From Oscillospiraceae bacterium (GTDB lineage Bacteria; Bacillota; Clostridia; UMGS1883): a DNA stretch of 44,995 nt. The DNA lies in contig SVJW01000012.1 in assembly GCA_015068735.1 (NCBI GenBank), positions 1 to 44,995 of the forward strand. The letters run 5' to 3'. Under the pieces are notes generated by a model. The model was not told the origin of the DNA and made no database searches. It saw only the letters and a program-made list of their open reading frames with translations. Positions 1-8,248 of this stretch are shown piece after piece (positions within the stretch are counted from its first letter, which is position 1; each line of letters begins with the position of its first letter). The translations under genes were made by a program, and so were the position numbers.

Positions 1-48
1 TCTTTTTCGTATTGACTTATGTTTCTGTATTCTCTTGGCATAATAATT

Positions 49-97
49 CCCCCTATGGTAGTTTCTTTTATTCTACCATAGGGGGTCTGTTTTTTCT
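49..97 (+). terminator. Rho-independent terminator of a gene to the left of the window
   Basis: A perfect 13-bp inverted repeat (49-61 CCCCCTATGGTAG with 73-85 CTACCATAGGGGG) is followed by TCTGTTTTTTC. The U-rich tail is on the plus strand, so it probably ends a plus-strand transcript that enters from outside the window. Confidence 0.8.
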
Positions 98-245
98 ATT
101 GTCCGTTTTTAACGGACTTGTTCAACTACAAAATACCTGCTTTTTTGTTTTGCTTTTTGCTCTGCGCTTAATGCAACAACCCCTTGTTTATACTGAGTGC
201 AGTTTTTTTAATGCTTCAAAATAAAAAAGCGGCTTACCCCACTAT

Positions 246-351
246 GCGGGGAGGCGCAACGCTCCGCGTTGCCGCCGTGCCGAAACGGTTTCGGGAAAAG
301 GAAACCGTTTCGGCACGGTGCCTTTGGCCTGCGCCCAAAGGGCCTCCCCGC
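246..351. repeat. GC-rich cloverleaf-like intergenic element
   Basis: An outer 10-bp stem (246-255 GCGGGGAGGC with 342-351 GCCTCCCCGC) encloses three further perfect hairpins: 256-262/266-272 (GCAACGC, 3-nt loop), 275-292/301-318 (18 bp, 8-nt loop) and 321-327/335-341 (CCTTTGG). All four pairings are exact. This nested symmetry fits a REP/MITE-type intergenic repeat or a structured RNA rather than a coding region. No second copy of the whole element is visible in the window. Confidence 0.6.
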
Positions 352-380
352 CCCTTTTTCCCTCACTCACATAAAAAGAA

Positions 381-415
381 TCAAAAAAAATCAGCCGCGG
401 AAATGCTTCCGCGGC
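381..415 (-). terminator. Terminator of the EEP-family gene
   Basis: A 9-bp stem GCCGCGGAA/TTCCGCGGC (394-402 with 407-415) with an ATGC loop is followed, on the minus strand, by a run of eight U (383-390). It lies about 30 bp past the stop of the minus-strand gene ending at 445. Confidence 0.85.
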
Positions 416-444
416 CGCAGTAGTGAACTTTACATTCAAACCTC

Positions 445-1302
445 TCAGAAAACCATATCCGCAAAGATGGGATAATGGTCAGAGACAAATCTGTCATTAT
501 ACTTTTCTCTTACAATATTATAGGAGCGTACATCGGTTATTCTGTCGTTAACGCATACAAAATCAATGGGGTTTCCTTCGGTTACATCCTTGTAGCCGTG
601 TGCTGTGCATCCGCTGTCAGCTGATACTGCTATTTCCGCCGAATCGGTAAGGGAAGAAGCGACCAGAGTGTTGTAAAGGTCACTGCCCTTCGGGAAGTTG
701 AAATCACCTGTGATTACAACGGGCATATCAAAGCTTTCCGCCTTTTCGATTACAAGCTCCAGACCCTTTACCCTTGCTTCACTTCCGGCGTTGTCAAGGT
801 GGGTATTGACATGAGCGTATCTTGCCCCGGTTTCCTTATTTTCAAGTATGGCCCAGGTGCAGGTCCTGTGGTACTTTGCATCCCAGCCTATGGAAACCCT
901 GTCGGGAGTTTCCGAAAGCCAGAAGGTACCCCAGTCAATAAGTCTGTACTTATCGTTTCTGTACATAATTGCCGTTGATTCGCCAAGAAGAGGCGCACCT
1001 GTAAGTCTGCCTACACCCACTATGCCGTAGTCCGGAAGGTAGGTCCTGAGAGTCAGATACCAGGTACCCTCACACTCCTGAAAGCCTACGGAGTCGGGAA
1101 GGTAATCTGCAACAACCTGAGGCACAATTTCTCCGCGGTCGTATTCACCGTCTCTTACATTAAAGGACATGATTCTTACGGTTTCAGGTGCAGGCGCCTT
1201 GGCACCAAGTGCCGGTCTGCCTATACCCATAAAGGGAAGTATGAGCGCAAAAAGTGCGCATAAAATCTGTTTTGCCGATGTCATAAGCTGTTCAAGTGCC
1301 AT
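445..1302 (-). CDS. Secreted endonuclease/exonuclease/phosphatase (EEP) family protein
   Basis: This 285-residue protein is a metal-dependent phosphodiesterase or phosphomonoesterase of the EEP (DNase I/sphingomyelinase-like) fold. An N-terminal hydrophobic segment (about residues 12-34) predicts export or membrane anchoring. Seen motifs are FNVR (47-50), the metal-ligand Glu in FQE (74-76), NTHLD (166-170), GDFN (199-202), IDFV (246-249) and the terminal SDHYP (274-278), so all catalytic elements are present. The ATG start is preceded by AAGGAGAG at good spacing. The gene stands alone with its own promoter and terminator. Export makes a role in scavenging phosphate from nucleic acids, lipids or inositol phosphates plausible, but the substrate cannot be read from the sequence. 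Confidence 0.85.
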   Translation of the reverse strand: MALEQLMTSAKQILCALFALILPFMGIGRPALGAKAPAPETVRIMSFNVRDGEYDRGEIVPQVVADYLPDSVGFQECEGTWYLTLRTYLPDYGIVGVGRLTGAPLLGESTAIMYRNDKYRLIDWGTFWLSETPDRVSIGWDAKYHRTCTWAILENKETGARYAHVNTHLDNAGSEARVKGLELVIEKAESFDMPVVITGDFNFPKGSDLYNTLVASSLTDSAEIAVSADSGCTAHGYKDVTEGNPIDFVCVNDRITDVRSYNIVREKYNDRFVSDHYPIFADMVF

Positions 1303-1331
1303 ATTATCTCTCCTTTACGTCTGATGATTTC

Positions 1332-1361
1332 AGTATATATCACGCAATATTCTTTTTTCAA
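1332..1361 (-). promoter_or_regulatory. Promoter of the EEP-family gene
   Basis: On the minus strand TTGAAA (-35, 1356-1361) and TATACT (-10, 1332-1337) are separated by 18 bp and lie about 30 bp before the start codon. Confidence 0.6.
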
Positions 1362-1437
1362 CATAAGAACGACTGTGTTTACACTTTATCAATGATTTTT
1401 AATTCTTTTTAAGTATTTTATCTCCTGCTTTTTTCGG

Positions 1438-1466
1438 TTTACTTTCCCGGTATTACGTGATATAAT
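1438..1466 (+). promoter_or_regulatory. Promoter of the histidine phosphatase gene
   Basis: TTTACT (1438-1443), a 17-bp spacer and a perfect TATAAT (1461-1466) lie 35 bp upstream of the probable TTG start. Confidence 0.6.
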
Positions 1467-1500
1467 CTAAAGAAAGTATATAACAAAGGATGTGAATGCC

Positions 1501-2220
1501 TTGCAGCTTATCATAATCCGTCACGGCGACCCGAATTACGCCCTTGACACCCTTACACCGAAGGGTATACGCGAAGCTAAGCTTCTGGCTTGTAAAATTT
1601 CAAAAATGGATGTGGCTGCCTTTTACTGCTCACCTTTAGGAAGAGCAAAAAAGACTGCCTCCTATACTCTTCAAAAAATGAACCGTAAAGCTGAAATCTG
1701 TGACTTCCTGCGCGAATTTCAGGGCACGGTAGACCATCCCGACCTTGGCACAACCCATTGCTGGGACAGGCTGCCCTCCTACTGGACGGCTATAGATGAC
1801 TACTACTCCTACGAAAAATGGCAGGGCGTAGACCTTATGCAAAGTCAGAATGTCCCCGAGGAGTACAAAAGAGTGTGCGAGGGAATTGACGGCATCCTTG
1901 CAAAGCACGGCTATGTTCATAACGGCAGACTCTTTGACGTTGTGAATTCAAACCACGACACTGTTGTACTTTTTTGCCACTTCGGTGTTGAGGCGGTTTT
2001 ACTGTCTCATATATTTTCAGTCTCTCCGATGATTTTCTGGCATAACTTTGTTGCACTTCCCACCTCGGTTACCGTGCTTCAGAGTCAGGAAAGAGAAAAG
2101 GGCAAGGCTATTTTTACCTGCAGCAGTTTCGGCGACCTCGGTCACCTTTACAGAGGCAACGAGGAGCCCTCATTTTCTGCACGTTGGTGCGAATGCTATG
2201 CTGACGACACAAGACACTGA
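1501..2220 (+). CDS. Histidine phosphatase (phosphoglycerate mutase-like) family protein
   Basis: A 239-residue member of the histidine phosphatase superfamily, which transfers phosphate through a phospho-histidine. The catalytic RHG sits at residues 7-9 (IIIRHGDPNY), the phosphate-binding CSPLGRA at 43-49 and the second-histidine segment FCHFG in the C-terminal third. The chosen start is TTG at 1501. AAGGA (1486-1490) is ten bases before it, whereas the in-frame GTG at 1492 lies only one base from that ribosome binding site. Starting at 1501 also gives the usual family N-terminus, in which the RHG follows the first strand immediately. It is monocistronic. The substrate is unknown; general phosphatase or cobalamin-pathway CobC-like roles cannot be separated. 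Confidence 0.8.
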   Translation: MQLIIIRHGDPNYALDTLTPKGIREAKLLACKISKMDVAAFYCSPLGRAKKTASYTLQKMNRKAEICDFLREFQGTVDHPDLGTTHCWDRLPSYWTAIDDYYSYEKWQGVDLMQSQNVPEEYKRVCEGIDGILAKHGYVHNGRLFDVVNSNHDTVVLFCHFGVEAVLLSHIFSVSPMIFWHNFVALPTSVTVLQSQEREKGKAIFTCSSFGDLGHLYRGNEEPSFSARWCECYADDTRH

Positions 2221-2360
2221 CGCATTACAAAACTGTAACCCTGAAGCGTCCCTTAGTTTACAATTAGTTCATATATTATTCCAACTTACGTCTAAATAAT
2301 AATGTATAAATGTCCTTGCGACTTTTTATAATGAAAATAATTTTTTGGAGGATCAAAAAA

Positions 2361-2990
2361 ATGAAAAAGTATTTATCAATCGCACTTGCAATCGTACTTA
2401 CACTTGTTGCAGTTTTAGGTCTTGCAGCATGCTCAGGTGAAAAGAAGCCTGTTCCCTACGAAGGTGACCTTTCCGCAGTAATCGGTACAATGTACGAAAA
2501 AGAAAACGGCGCAATCAATGCAGAATTCAAAGGCGCACTTGTAATCAACCCTATCGATGTTACAGACTACTGGTCAATTTTCGGTTTCTTAGGTCTTGGC
2601 AGCATTGAAGAGCTTGAAGCAGCTGACGCAGCTACAGACGGCAACATCAACGTGCCCGATTCAGGCATCAAGGAAGCTTACTTCTCAGAATCATCCTTCG
2701 GTATGCAGCCCTATTCACTTGTTGTTGCAAGAGTAAATGACATCGACAAGGTTGAAGAAATCAAGAACGAAATCTTCAATAACATTGATATGAGAAAGTG
2801 GGTCTGCACTGCAGCTGAGCAGCTCCGCGTTGCTTCCTACGGCGATGTTATCATGCTTGTTATGTCAACACCTGACTTTGCAAACGTTGACTCACTCGTT
2901 CAGGTATTTGCTGAAACAATCAGCAACTCACAGGTAACCGGCGGTGACGTTCTCAGCGAGCTCACAGGCGAAGTTCTTTCAAAGGGCTGA
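2361..2990 (+). CDS. DUF4358-type lipoprotein
   Basis: A 209-residue predicted lipoprotein: a lysine-containing N-terminus, a hydrophobic stretch and a lipobox ending LAAC (about residues 20-23), followed by a short charged linker. The rest (YEGDLSAVIGTMYEK, then a SxxS/YSLVVARVNDIDKVEEIK segment) matches the pattern of DUF4358 proteins, often found beside MBOAT/AlgI acyltransferase genes in Clostridia. The start at 2361 has GGAGG at about 2347-2351; an earlier in-frame ATG lacks this. It is the first gene of a three-gene unit, with the MBOAT gene six bases downstream. A role at the outer membrane face in polymer O-acylation is inferred from position only. Confidence 0.75.
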   Translation: MKKYLSIALAIVLTLVAVLGLAACSGEKKPVPYEGDLSAVIGTMYEKENGAINAEFKGALVINPIDVTDYWSIFGFLGLGSIEELEAADAATDGNINVPDSGIKEAYFSESSFGMQPYSLVVARVNDIDKVEEIKNEIFNNIDMRKWVCTAAEQLRVASYGDVIMLVMSTPDFANVDSLVQVFAETISNSQVTGGDVLSELTGEVLSKG

Positions 2991-2996
2991 TAAATA

Positions 2997-4388
2997 ATGG
3001 TCTTTTCGTCGATTCCCTTTCTTTACTTTTTCCTGCCGCTGACACTTATTGTTTACGCGTTATGCCCGAAAAAGATTAAAAATGCCGCACTTCTTGTCTT
3101 CTCACTGCTTTTTTACTGGTGGGGAGAGCCTAAGTATGTGCTTCTTATGGCATTCACTGTCACTTTCTGCTACTTTGCAGGAATTATAATTGAAAATCGA
3201 CGTACTGCCCCGAAGGGTAAGCTGCTGCTGAGCTTTTCAGTGGCAGTGCCCCTCGGGCTTCTTGCTTTGTTCAAGTATGCCGATTTTCTTCTCGGAACGG
3301 TAAACTCTCTTACGGGTGCAGACATTCCCCTGCTCAAGCTTACTCTGCCTATAGGTATCAGCTTTTATACCTTTCAGGCAATAAGCTACCTCATTGATGT
3401 TTACAGAGGCGATGTCCCCGCACAGAAAAATTATATAAGTCTCGCGACCTATATAACCCTTTTCCCTCAGCTTATCGCAGGACCTATTGTCCGCTATACC
3501 ACAGTTGCTGAGGACCTTGACAGCAGAAAGCATACCCTCAGAAATATCTCTGACGGTATTTTCAGATTTGTTATCGGCCTCGGTAAAAAGGTGCTTATAG
3601 CAAACCTTCTCGGCTCCTTTTGTACCGCTTACAGAGAAAGCGCCGAGCCCTCCGTTGTCTTCGCGTGGCTTTATGCCGTTTCCTTTGCTCTTCAGATTTA
3701 TTTCGACTTTTCTGCCTACAGCGATATGGCAATAGGCATGGGAAAAATCCTCGGCTTCCGTTTCCTTGAAAACTTCAACTACCCCTTTATCTCAAAAAGC
3801 ATCACCGAATTCTGGCGCAGATGGCACATCTCCCTGGGCTCATGGTTCCGCGATTACGTGTATATTCCCCTGGGCGGAAACCGCGTAAAGCCCCTGAGAC
3901 AGGTTTTCAATATACTTGTCGTCTGGTGTCTTACGGGACTGTGGCACGGCGCCGCCTGGACGTTTATGGCTTGGGGACTTTACTTCGGCGTATTTCTCAC
4001 CGTTGAAAAATTCTTCCTTAAAAAGTATCTTGAAAAGCTTCCTGCAGTTTTCCGTCACATATATGTGCTTGTTCTGGTGCTTATTTCCTTTGTGCTCTTC
4101 AATGCAGATTCCTTCACAATGGCACTCAGCGACCTCAGACTGATGTTCGGTCTCGGAGGTCTGCCCTTTATCAGCGGGGATACAATTTATAACCTTTCCT
4201 CCTACGGAGTGCTTCTTGTAATGGCACTGCTTGGTGCAACACCCCTTGTGAAAAGGCTTTCAGAAAAACTTAAGGGCAGAAGCTTCAGCTTTGTCCTCGA
4301 GGCAATAATTACCGCTGCTGTTCTTGTGCTCAGCACGGCATACCTCGTTGACGGATCCTTTAACCCATTTTTATATTTCAGATTCTAG
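2997..4388 (+). CDS. MBOAT family O-acyltransferase (AlgI/PatA-like)
   Basis: A 463-residue polytopic membrane protein of the MBOAT family, which moves acyl (usually acetyl) groups across the membrane for O-acylation of surface polymers. Family landmarks are TEFWRRWHISLGSWFRDYVY (270-289) and TGLWHGAAWTFMAWG (313-327) with the invariant catalytic His at 317, plus IAGPIVRY (160-167). Length and about 11-12 hydrophobic segments fit AlgI/DltB relatives. The stop of the lipoprotein gene is six bases upstream and only a weak AAAGGG precedes the ATG, so translation is probably coupled. It is followed by a DHHW/AlgJ-like gene, the usual extracytoplasmic partner. The acceptor polymer is unknown. Confidence 0.9.
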   Translation: MVFSSIPFLYFFLPLTLIVYALCPKKIKNAALLVFSLLFYWWGEPKYVLLMAFTVTFCYFAGIIIENRRTAPKGKLLLSFSVAVPLGLLALFKYADFLLGTVNSLTGADIPLLKLTLPIGISFYTFQAISYLIDVYRGDVPAQKNYISLATYITLFPQLIAGPIVRYTTVAEDLDSRKHTLRNISDGIFRFVIGLGKKVLIANLLGSFCTAYRESAEPSVVFAWLYAVSFALQIYFDFSAYSDMAIGMGKILGFRFLENFNYPFISKSITEFWRRWHISLGSWFRDYVYIPLGGNRVKPLRQVFNILVVWCLTGLWHGAAWTFMAWGLYFGVFLTVEKFFLKKYLEKLPAVFRHIYVLVLVLISFVLFNADSFTMALSDLRLMFGLGGLPFISGDTIYNLSSYGVLLVMALLGATPLVKRLSEKLKGRSFSFVLEAIITAAVLVLSTAYLVDGSFNPFLYFRF

Positions 4389-4400
4389 GAGGTAATGCAA

Positions 4401-5498
4401 ATGAAAAAGAAAATCAGATACCTCCTTGTACCGGCAGTTTTTGTCCTTATTATCGGTACGCTTACATTAAGTCTTTACATCTTACCGGATAAAGACATTT
4501 CCGAGTGGGAAAGACGGAGGCTTCAGCAGTTCCCCGACATTTCAGTATCAAGTCTTACAAGCGGTAAATTTATGCGCGACTTCGAAACCTACCTTGCTGA
4601 CCAGTTTCCCCTGAGAGACTCCTTCAGGACACTCAAGGCAAAATTCCACTTCAACGTGCTTTTGCAGAAGGATAACAATGACATCTACCTTATAGACGGC
4701 TCTGCGGGAAGTCTTGACCGTAAAATTTTCGGCAAGTCAGTGGAAAACTTCACACAGAAAATAACTGCCCTTTATGACACATATGTCAAGGACACAGAGT
4801 GCAAGGCATTCTTCTCGCTGATTCCCGATAAAAGCTTCTATCTTACAGAGGGCACCGTCTATCCCCATTATGACTTTGACGAAATTGAGGCAATGACCCT
4901 GAAGCTTCTTCCCGACCTTGAAAAAATTGATATCTATCCTCTCCTCTCCGCCGCCTCCTACTACACAACAGACAGTCACTGGAAGCAGGAGGAAATTATC
5001 CCCACCGCAAATCTCATAAGAAAAAAACTCGGAATGAAGCCTCTTTCAGACCTTGAGAAAAAAGATGCAGGCGAATTTTACGGAGTCTACTACGGTCAGT
5101 CCGCACTGCCGATTGATGCTGACAGACTCTGCTATATGACAAACGGAGAAATCGATGGCTGCACAGTAAAAAGTGCAGAGTCAAAAAACGAAACCAAGGT
5201 CTACAACCTTGATAAGCTCACCTCTCTTGACAGGTACGACATTTTCCTTTCAGGTGCAGTATCGGTAGCCGAGATAATTAATCCCTCAGCCGAAACTGAC
5301 CGTGAGCTGATAATTTTCCGCGATTCCTTCGGAAGCTCCCTTGCGCCTTTGCTCGTGCCCGGCTACAGCAAGGTAACGCTGATTGACACAAGATACATTG
5401 TCCCGGAAATGATAGGCGACTTTGTGACCTTCGACAGTCAGGATGTGCTTTTCATCTACAGTACGGGTATTGTAAACAAGAGCACCGGCCTTAAATAA
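4401..5498 (+). CDS. DHHW/AlgJ-like SGNH-type O-acetylation partner protein
   Basis: A 365-residue protein with one N-terminal transmembrane anchor (about residues 7-27) and an extracytoplasmic domain of the DHHW/AlgJ-AlgX class, which finishes transfer of the acyl group delivered by the MBOAT partner. Visible hallmarks are TDSHW (190-194), corresponding to the D-x-H motif, and IIFRDSFGSSLAPLL (304-318) around the candidate nucleophile Ser309. The first in-frame ATG at 4395 is two bases from AGGAGG (4387-4392), while the ATG at 4401 is eight bases away and is chosen. It ends the three-gene O-acylation unit at a strong bidirectional terminator. Confidence 0.85.
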   Translation: MKKKIRYLLVPAVFVLIIGTLTLSLYILPDKDISEWERRRLQQFPDISVSSLTSGKFMRDFETYLADQFPLRDSFRTLKAKFHFNVLLQKDNNDIYLIDGSAGSLDRKIFGKSVENFTQKITALYDTYVKDTECKAFFSLIPDKSFYLTEGTVYPHYDFDEIEAMTLKLLPDLEKIDIYPLLSAASYYTTDSHWKQEEIIPTANLIRKKLGMKPLSDLEKKDAGEFYGVYYGQSALPIDADRLCYMTNGEIDGCTVKSAESKNETKVYNLDKLTSLDRYDIFLSGAVSVAEIINPSAETDRELIIFRDSFGSSLAPLLVPGYSKVTLIDTRYIVPEMIGDFVTFDSQDVLFIYSTGIVNKSTGLK

Positions 5499-5504
5499 AA
5501 ACAA

Positions 5505-5543
5505 ACCGGATAAAGAAAGCCCATCTTTATCCGGTATTTTTTA
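5505..5543. terminator. Bidirectional terminator between convergent units
   Basis: A perfect 12-bp stem ACCGGATAAAGA/TCTTTATCCGGT (5505-5516 with 5524-5535) has ATTTTTT on its plus side and TTTGTTTTTATTT when read on the minus strand. It therefore serves both the DHHW gene and the ABC ATPase gene. Confidence 0.85.
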
Positions 5544-6284
5544 TCTGTAAAAAGTCATTTCCTCAGCGTCATATCGCTTTACGCCGAAGGTTTTTTCGAT
5601 TATTCCGCTGTCTCTTGCCGTCTTCTTATCCGAAGCGAAAATCACCTCACCGCCGTCAATAACAATTACATTGTCGGCTATCTCCATAGCCGCAGTAAGG
5701 TCGTGCATCACTGCAAGCACGGTCTTTTTCTTTTTTACCGCAAGCTCTGAAATCATAGTGTAAAGCTCTGCGGAAAAGGCAGGGTCCATATATGCCGAGG
5801 GCTCGTCTAAGGCTATCAGTCTTGTATTCTGTGCAAGGATCATTGCAAGATAAGCCTTCTGTCTTTCACCTCCGGAAATACGGCTCAGGCTTCTGTCCTT
5901 AAGGTGAGCTATACCTACCTGAGAAATTGCTTTTTCCACCTGCAGCTTATCCTCCCGGCAAAAGCGTCCCGCAAAGTCAAGGTAGGGTGTCCTGCCGAGC
6001 CTTACAAGCTCCTCTACGGTAAGATCGGCCTTCGGCAGATACTGAGGCAGAAGTGCGATCAGAGAGGCTCTTTCACGCGGTGGAAGCATCGCAAGATTTT
6101 TCCCAAAAAAGCTGACGGTACCTCTGTATTTCCGCTCACCCGTAAGGCAGGAAATAAGTGTGGACTTACCTGCCGCATTTTTACCGAGTATAACGGTAAC
6201 GGTGTGAGGCTTTATTTCAAGATTTATATTTCTGAGTATCTCCCTTTTTCCCGAAGAAACGCAGAGATTTTTGATTTCAAGCAT
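5541..6284 (-). CDS. ABC transporter ATP-binding protein, iron-siderophore/corrinoid (FecE/BtuD) type
   Basis: This 247-residue cytoplasmic ATPase powers the FecCD-type importer encoded just upstream. Walker A GKNAAGKST (34-42), Q-loop Gln80, signature ISGGERQ (136-142), Walker B LIALDE (156-161) and switch His194 are all intact, so it should be active. Sequence and gene order fit the FecE/FhuC/BtuD branch. The ATG has GGGGGAAG upstream and overlaps the end of the permease gene by eight bases, indicating coupling. It is the last gene of the minus-strand operon that starts near 11.04 kb. Substrate choice between ferric siderophore, haem and corrinoid cannot be made from this subunit. Confidence 0.9.
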   Translation of the reverse strand: MLEIKNLCVSSGKREILRNINLEIKPHTVTVILGKNAAGKSTLISCLTGERKYRGTVSFFGKNLAMLPPRERASLIALLPQYLPKADLTVEELVRLGRTPYLDFAGRFCREDKLQVEKAISQVGIAHLKDRSLSRISGGERQKAYLAMILAQNTRLIALDEPSAYMDPAFSAELYTMISELAVKKKKTVLAVMHDLTAAMEIADNVIVIDGGEVIFASDKKTARDSGIIEKTFGVKRYDAEEMTFYR

Positions 6285-7275
6285 TTTTCTTCCCCCTTAA
6301 CAGAAGATAAAAAAGGAAGGGCGCACCTATAAATGCCATAACGATTCCTACAGGCACCTCCGTAGGTGAAAGAAGCATTCTTCCGCAAAGGTCAGACAGT
6401 ACAACGAGTATTCCGCCCACAAGCACACAGTTGAAGGTCAGCCTTCTTATCGCAGTACCGAAAATCCTGCGCGTGATATGAGGCACAACAAGCCCTACAA
6501 AGCCAAGAAGACCCGCAAAGGAAACCACTGCACCTGCAAGAGCCGAAGCAAGAACAAGGCAGCAAAAACGAAGCAGTTTTACATTTACGCCAAGGGAAAG
6601 AGCAATGCTGTCACCAAGGCAAAGGGTATCGATCTTCGGTGCGAATAAAACTGTCAGGGCAACACAGAAGGCTATAATCACCGCCGGAATAACAAGTCTT
6701 TCAGGAAAAATCTGTGACAGACCGCCGACAGAAAAATAACTGTAAAGGGAAAGGATGTCATTATCCGCATAGGAAATAAAGGATATGCCCGCATTAAGAA
6801 GTGCCGAAACCGCCACACCGGAAAGTATAACCGACGAGCTGGAAAAGCTGATTTTCGAGCAAAGAAACAGTATCAGCATTGTAGCAATAAATGCACCGAA
6901 AAATGCCGCGAAGGGCATAAATCCTGTTGCAAAAGGAAAAAAAGCAAGCAACATTATAACTGCAAAGCCCGCCCCCGAGTTGACACCTATTATTCCCGGT
7001 GAAGCAAGAGCGTTGCCCGTAACTGCCTGCAAAAGCACACCCGAAGCCGAAAGACCTGCACCTGCAAGAAGACCTGCAGCGATTCTCGGAAGGCGCAACG
7101 AATAAAGGATGACGCTTTCAGCTTCAAAGCCATCCCTTTTCATTATACCGCCAATAAGGCTTGTAAGGTCCATTTGCACCGAGCCGAAAACAAGTGCCGC
7201 CATAACGGAAAGTAAAAGCACTGCCGTTATAATGACCGTTTTTTCCGTGTCGGTGAGCTTTTGTCTGTTTTTCAA
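6277..7275 (-). CDS. FecCD-family ABC transporter permease
   Basis: A 332-residue integral membrane permease for iron-siderophore, haem or vitamin B12 import. It has about nine to ten hydrophobic segments, GLLAGAGLSASGVLLQAVTG near the N-terminus, GLLGFVGLVVPHITR in the C-terminal half and GILVVLSDLCGR, all characteristic of FecCD/BtuC. The start taken is TTG at 7275 (M-KNRQKLTDTEK), preceded by GGGAG at six bases. The longer frame would overlap the binding-protein gene by about 90 bp and has no ribosome binding site. The chosen start gives the normal family length. Confidence 0.88.
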   Translation of the reverse strand: MKNRQKLTDTEKTVIITAVLLLSVMAALVFGSVQMDLTSLIGGIMKRDGFEAESVILYSLRLPRIAAGLLAGAGLSASGVLLQAVTGNALASPGIIGVNSGAGFAVIMLLAFFPFATGFMPFAAFFGAFIATMLILFLCSKISFSSSSVILSGVAVSALLNAGISFISYADNDILSLYSYFSVGGLSQIFPERLVIPAVIIAFCVALTVLFAPKIDTLCLGDSIALSLGVNVKLLRFCCLVLASALAGAVVSFAGLLGFVGLVVPHITRRIFGTAIRRLTFNCVLVGGILVVLSDLCGRMLLSPTEVPVGIVMAFIGAPFLFYLLLRGKKNA

Positions 7276-7294
7276 TTCATTCTCCCGTAAATTC

Positions 7295-8248
7295 TCAAAA
7301 AAGCTCAGGATAAAGTGTCTCTGCAAGCTTTCTGTAAGCCTCGCCCCACCTTTCGCAGGGCTTGTACTGATAGAGCTCTTTTTCAAGAAAGATTATTTTA
7401 CTGCCGAGGCTACTGTAAGCCTCAGACTCAAAAACGCCCCTGACATATTCACGTCCGGCCTCACTGTCACCCATAAGTGAGACAAAAATATAGTCAGGAT
7501 TATTCATAAGCACCTCTTCGGCGCTGAGACCGTCAAGAAGCACCCGGGCACTGTCGGCAATATTCACACAGCCCAGCTCCTCGAGCATTTTTGCCGCGAA
7601 ATTATCCTCGGCCCTTTTAGCCTTGCAGCTTGACTGACTGCTTCCCGAGCGCAGAAAAAGAATCCTCGGCTTTTCCGAAGCCTTTTCTCCGACCTCTTTT
7701 TTTATACTGTCAATTTCTGCTCTGACATTTTCACCCAAAGCCTCAAATTTACTCCTGTCCCCCGTAATAAGGCAGAAAAGCTCAAATGCCTCCATATAAT
7801 CCTCAAAGCAGTCGAGCCTTACACCCATTGAGGGAATACCGGCTTTTTTCATAAATTCGCCCGTCTGACACTGAGCAGGAACATCAGCCGAATAGATAAC
7901 GAAATCAGGCTTATATGAAATAAGCAGCTCGTTATTTATCACCTTGCCCGCGCCTGAGTCAACAAGCAGTACATCTTCACTACAAAAGCCTCTTTCTACG
8001 CTTTCGCCGACAGTAATATCCGTGTTCCCTCCTGCGTTTTTCCACACCTGGCAAAGTGACGAGAAAAGCACTGCCACCCTTTCGGGCTTTTTCGCGAGGA
8101 CAACCCCGTTTCCGAGACTGTCGGTGAAGGTAAGATAAGCCTCTGTGTCCGTCTTGGTATCCTTATCCCCGTAAGAAAACACAAGGGCGAAAAGTAAAAG
8201 CGAAGCTGCAATAAGGGAAACGCCTGTTAAAACAAGTCTCTTATTCAT
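7295..8248 (-). CDS. ABC transporter substrate-binding protein (iron-siderophore/corrinoid class)
   Basis: A 317-residue extracytoplasmic binding protein of the TroA/BtuF-like class. The N-terminus has a hydrophobic helix (about 5-26) followed by a D/T-rich linker. No lipobox cysteine is present, unlike most Gram-positive homologues, so it is probably held by an uncleaved signal anchor or is secreted. The mature part begins with the typical FTDSLGNGVVLAKKPERVAVL pattern (shown here in part: KKPERVAVL) and contains KPDFVIYSADVPAQ, the usual two-lobe arrangement. It overlaps the upstream AsrC-like gene by eight bases. Presence between a siroheme/Fe-S protein and FecCD genes favours iron or haem, but corrinoid uptake is also possible. 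Confidence 0.82.
   Translation of the reverse strand: MNKRLVLTGVSLIAASLLLFALVFSYGDKDTKTDTEAYLTFTDSLGNGVVLAKKPERVAVLFSSLCQVWKNAGGNTDITVGESVERGFCSEDVLLVDSGAGKVINNELLISYKPDFVIYSADVPAQCQTGEFMKKAGIPSMGVRLDCFEDYMEAFELFCLITGDRSKFEALGENVRAEIDSIKKEVGEKASEKPRILFLRSGSSQSSCKAKRAEDNFAAKMLEELGCVNIADSARVLLDGLSAEEVLMNNPDYIFVSLMGDSEAGREYVRGVFESEAYSSLGSKIIFLEKELYQYKPCERWGEAYRKLAETLYPELF

Larger units (their letters stand above)
1..444. other. Intergenic region without a supported gene
   Basis: No convincing coding sequence is seen here. The stretch holds a rho-independent terminator near its left end (49-97), an unstructured AT-rich part (98-240), a GC-rich multi-hairpin element (246-351) and the terminator of the next minus-strand gene (381-415). 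The open frames that cross it run through the perfect inverted repeats and lack ribosome binding sites. Confidence 0.7.

Noticed and set aside
12..423. Small open frames at the left edge on both strands
   Set aside because: They cross the terminator and the perfect hairpins of the GC-rich element and lack ribosome binding sites.
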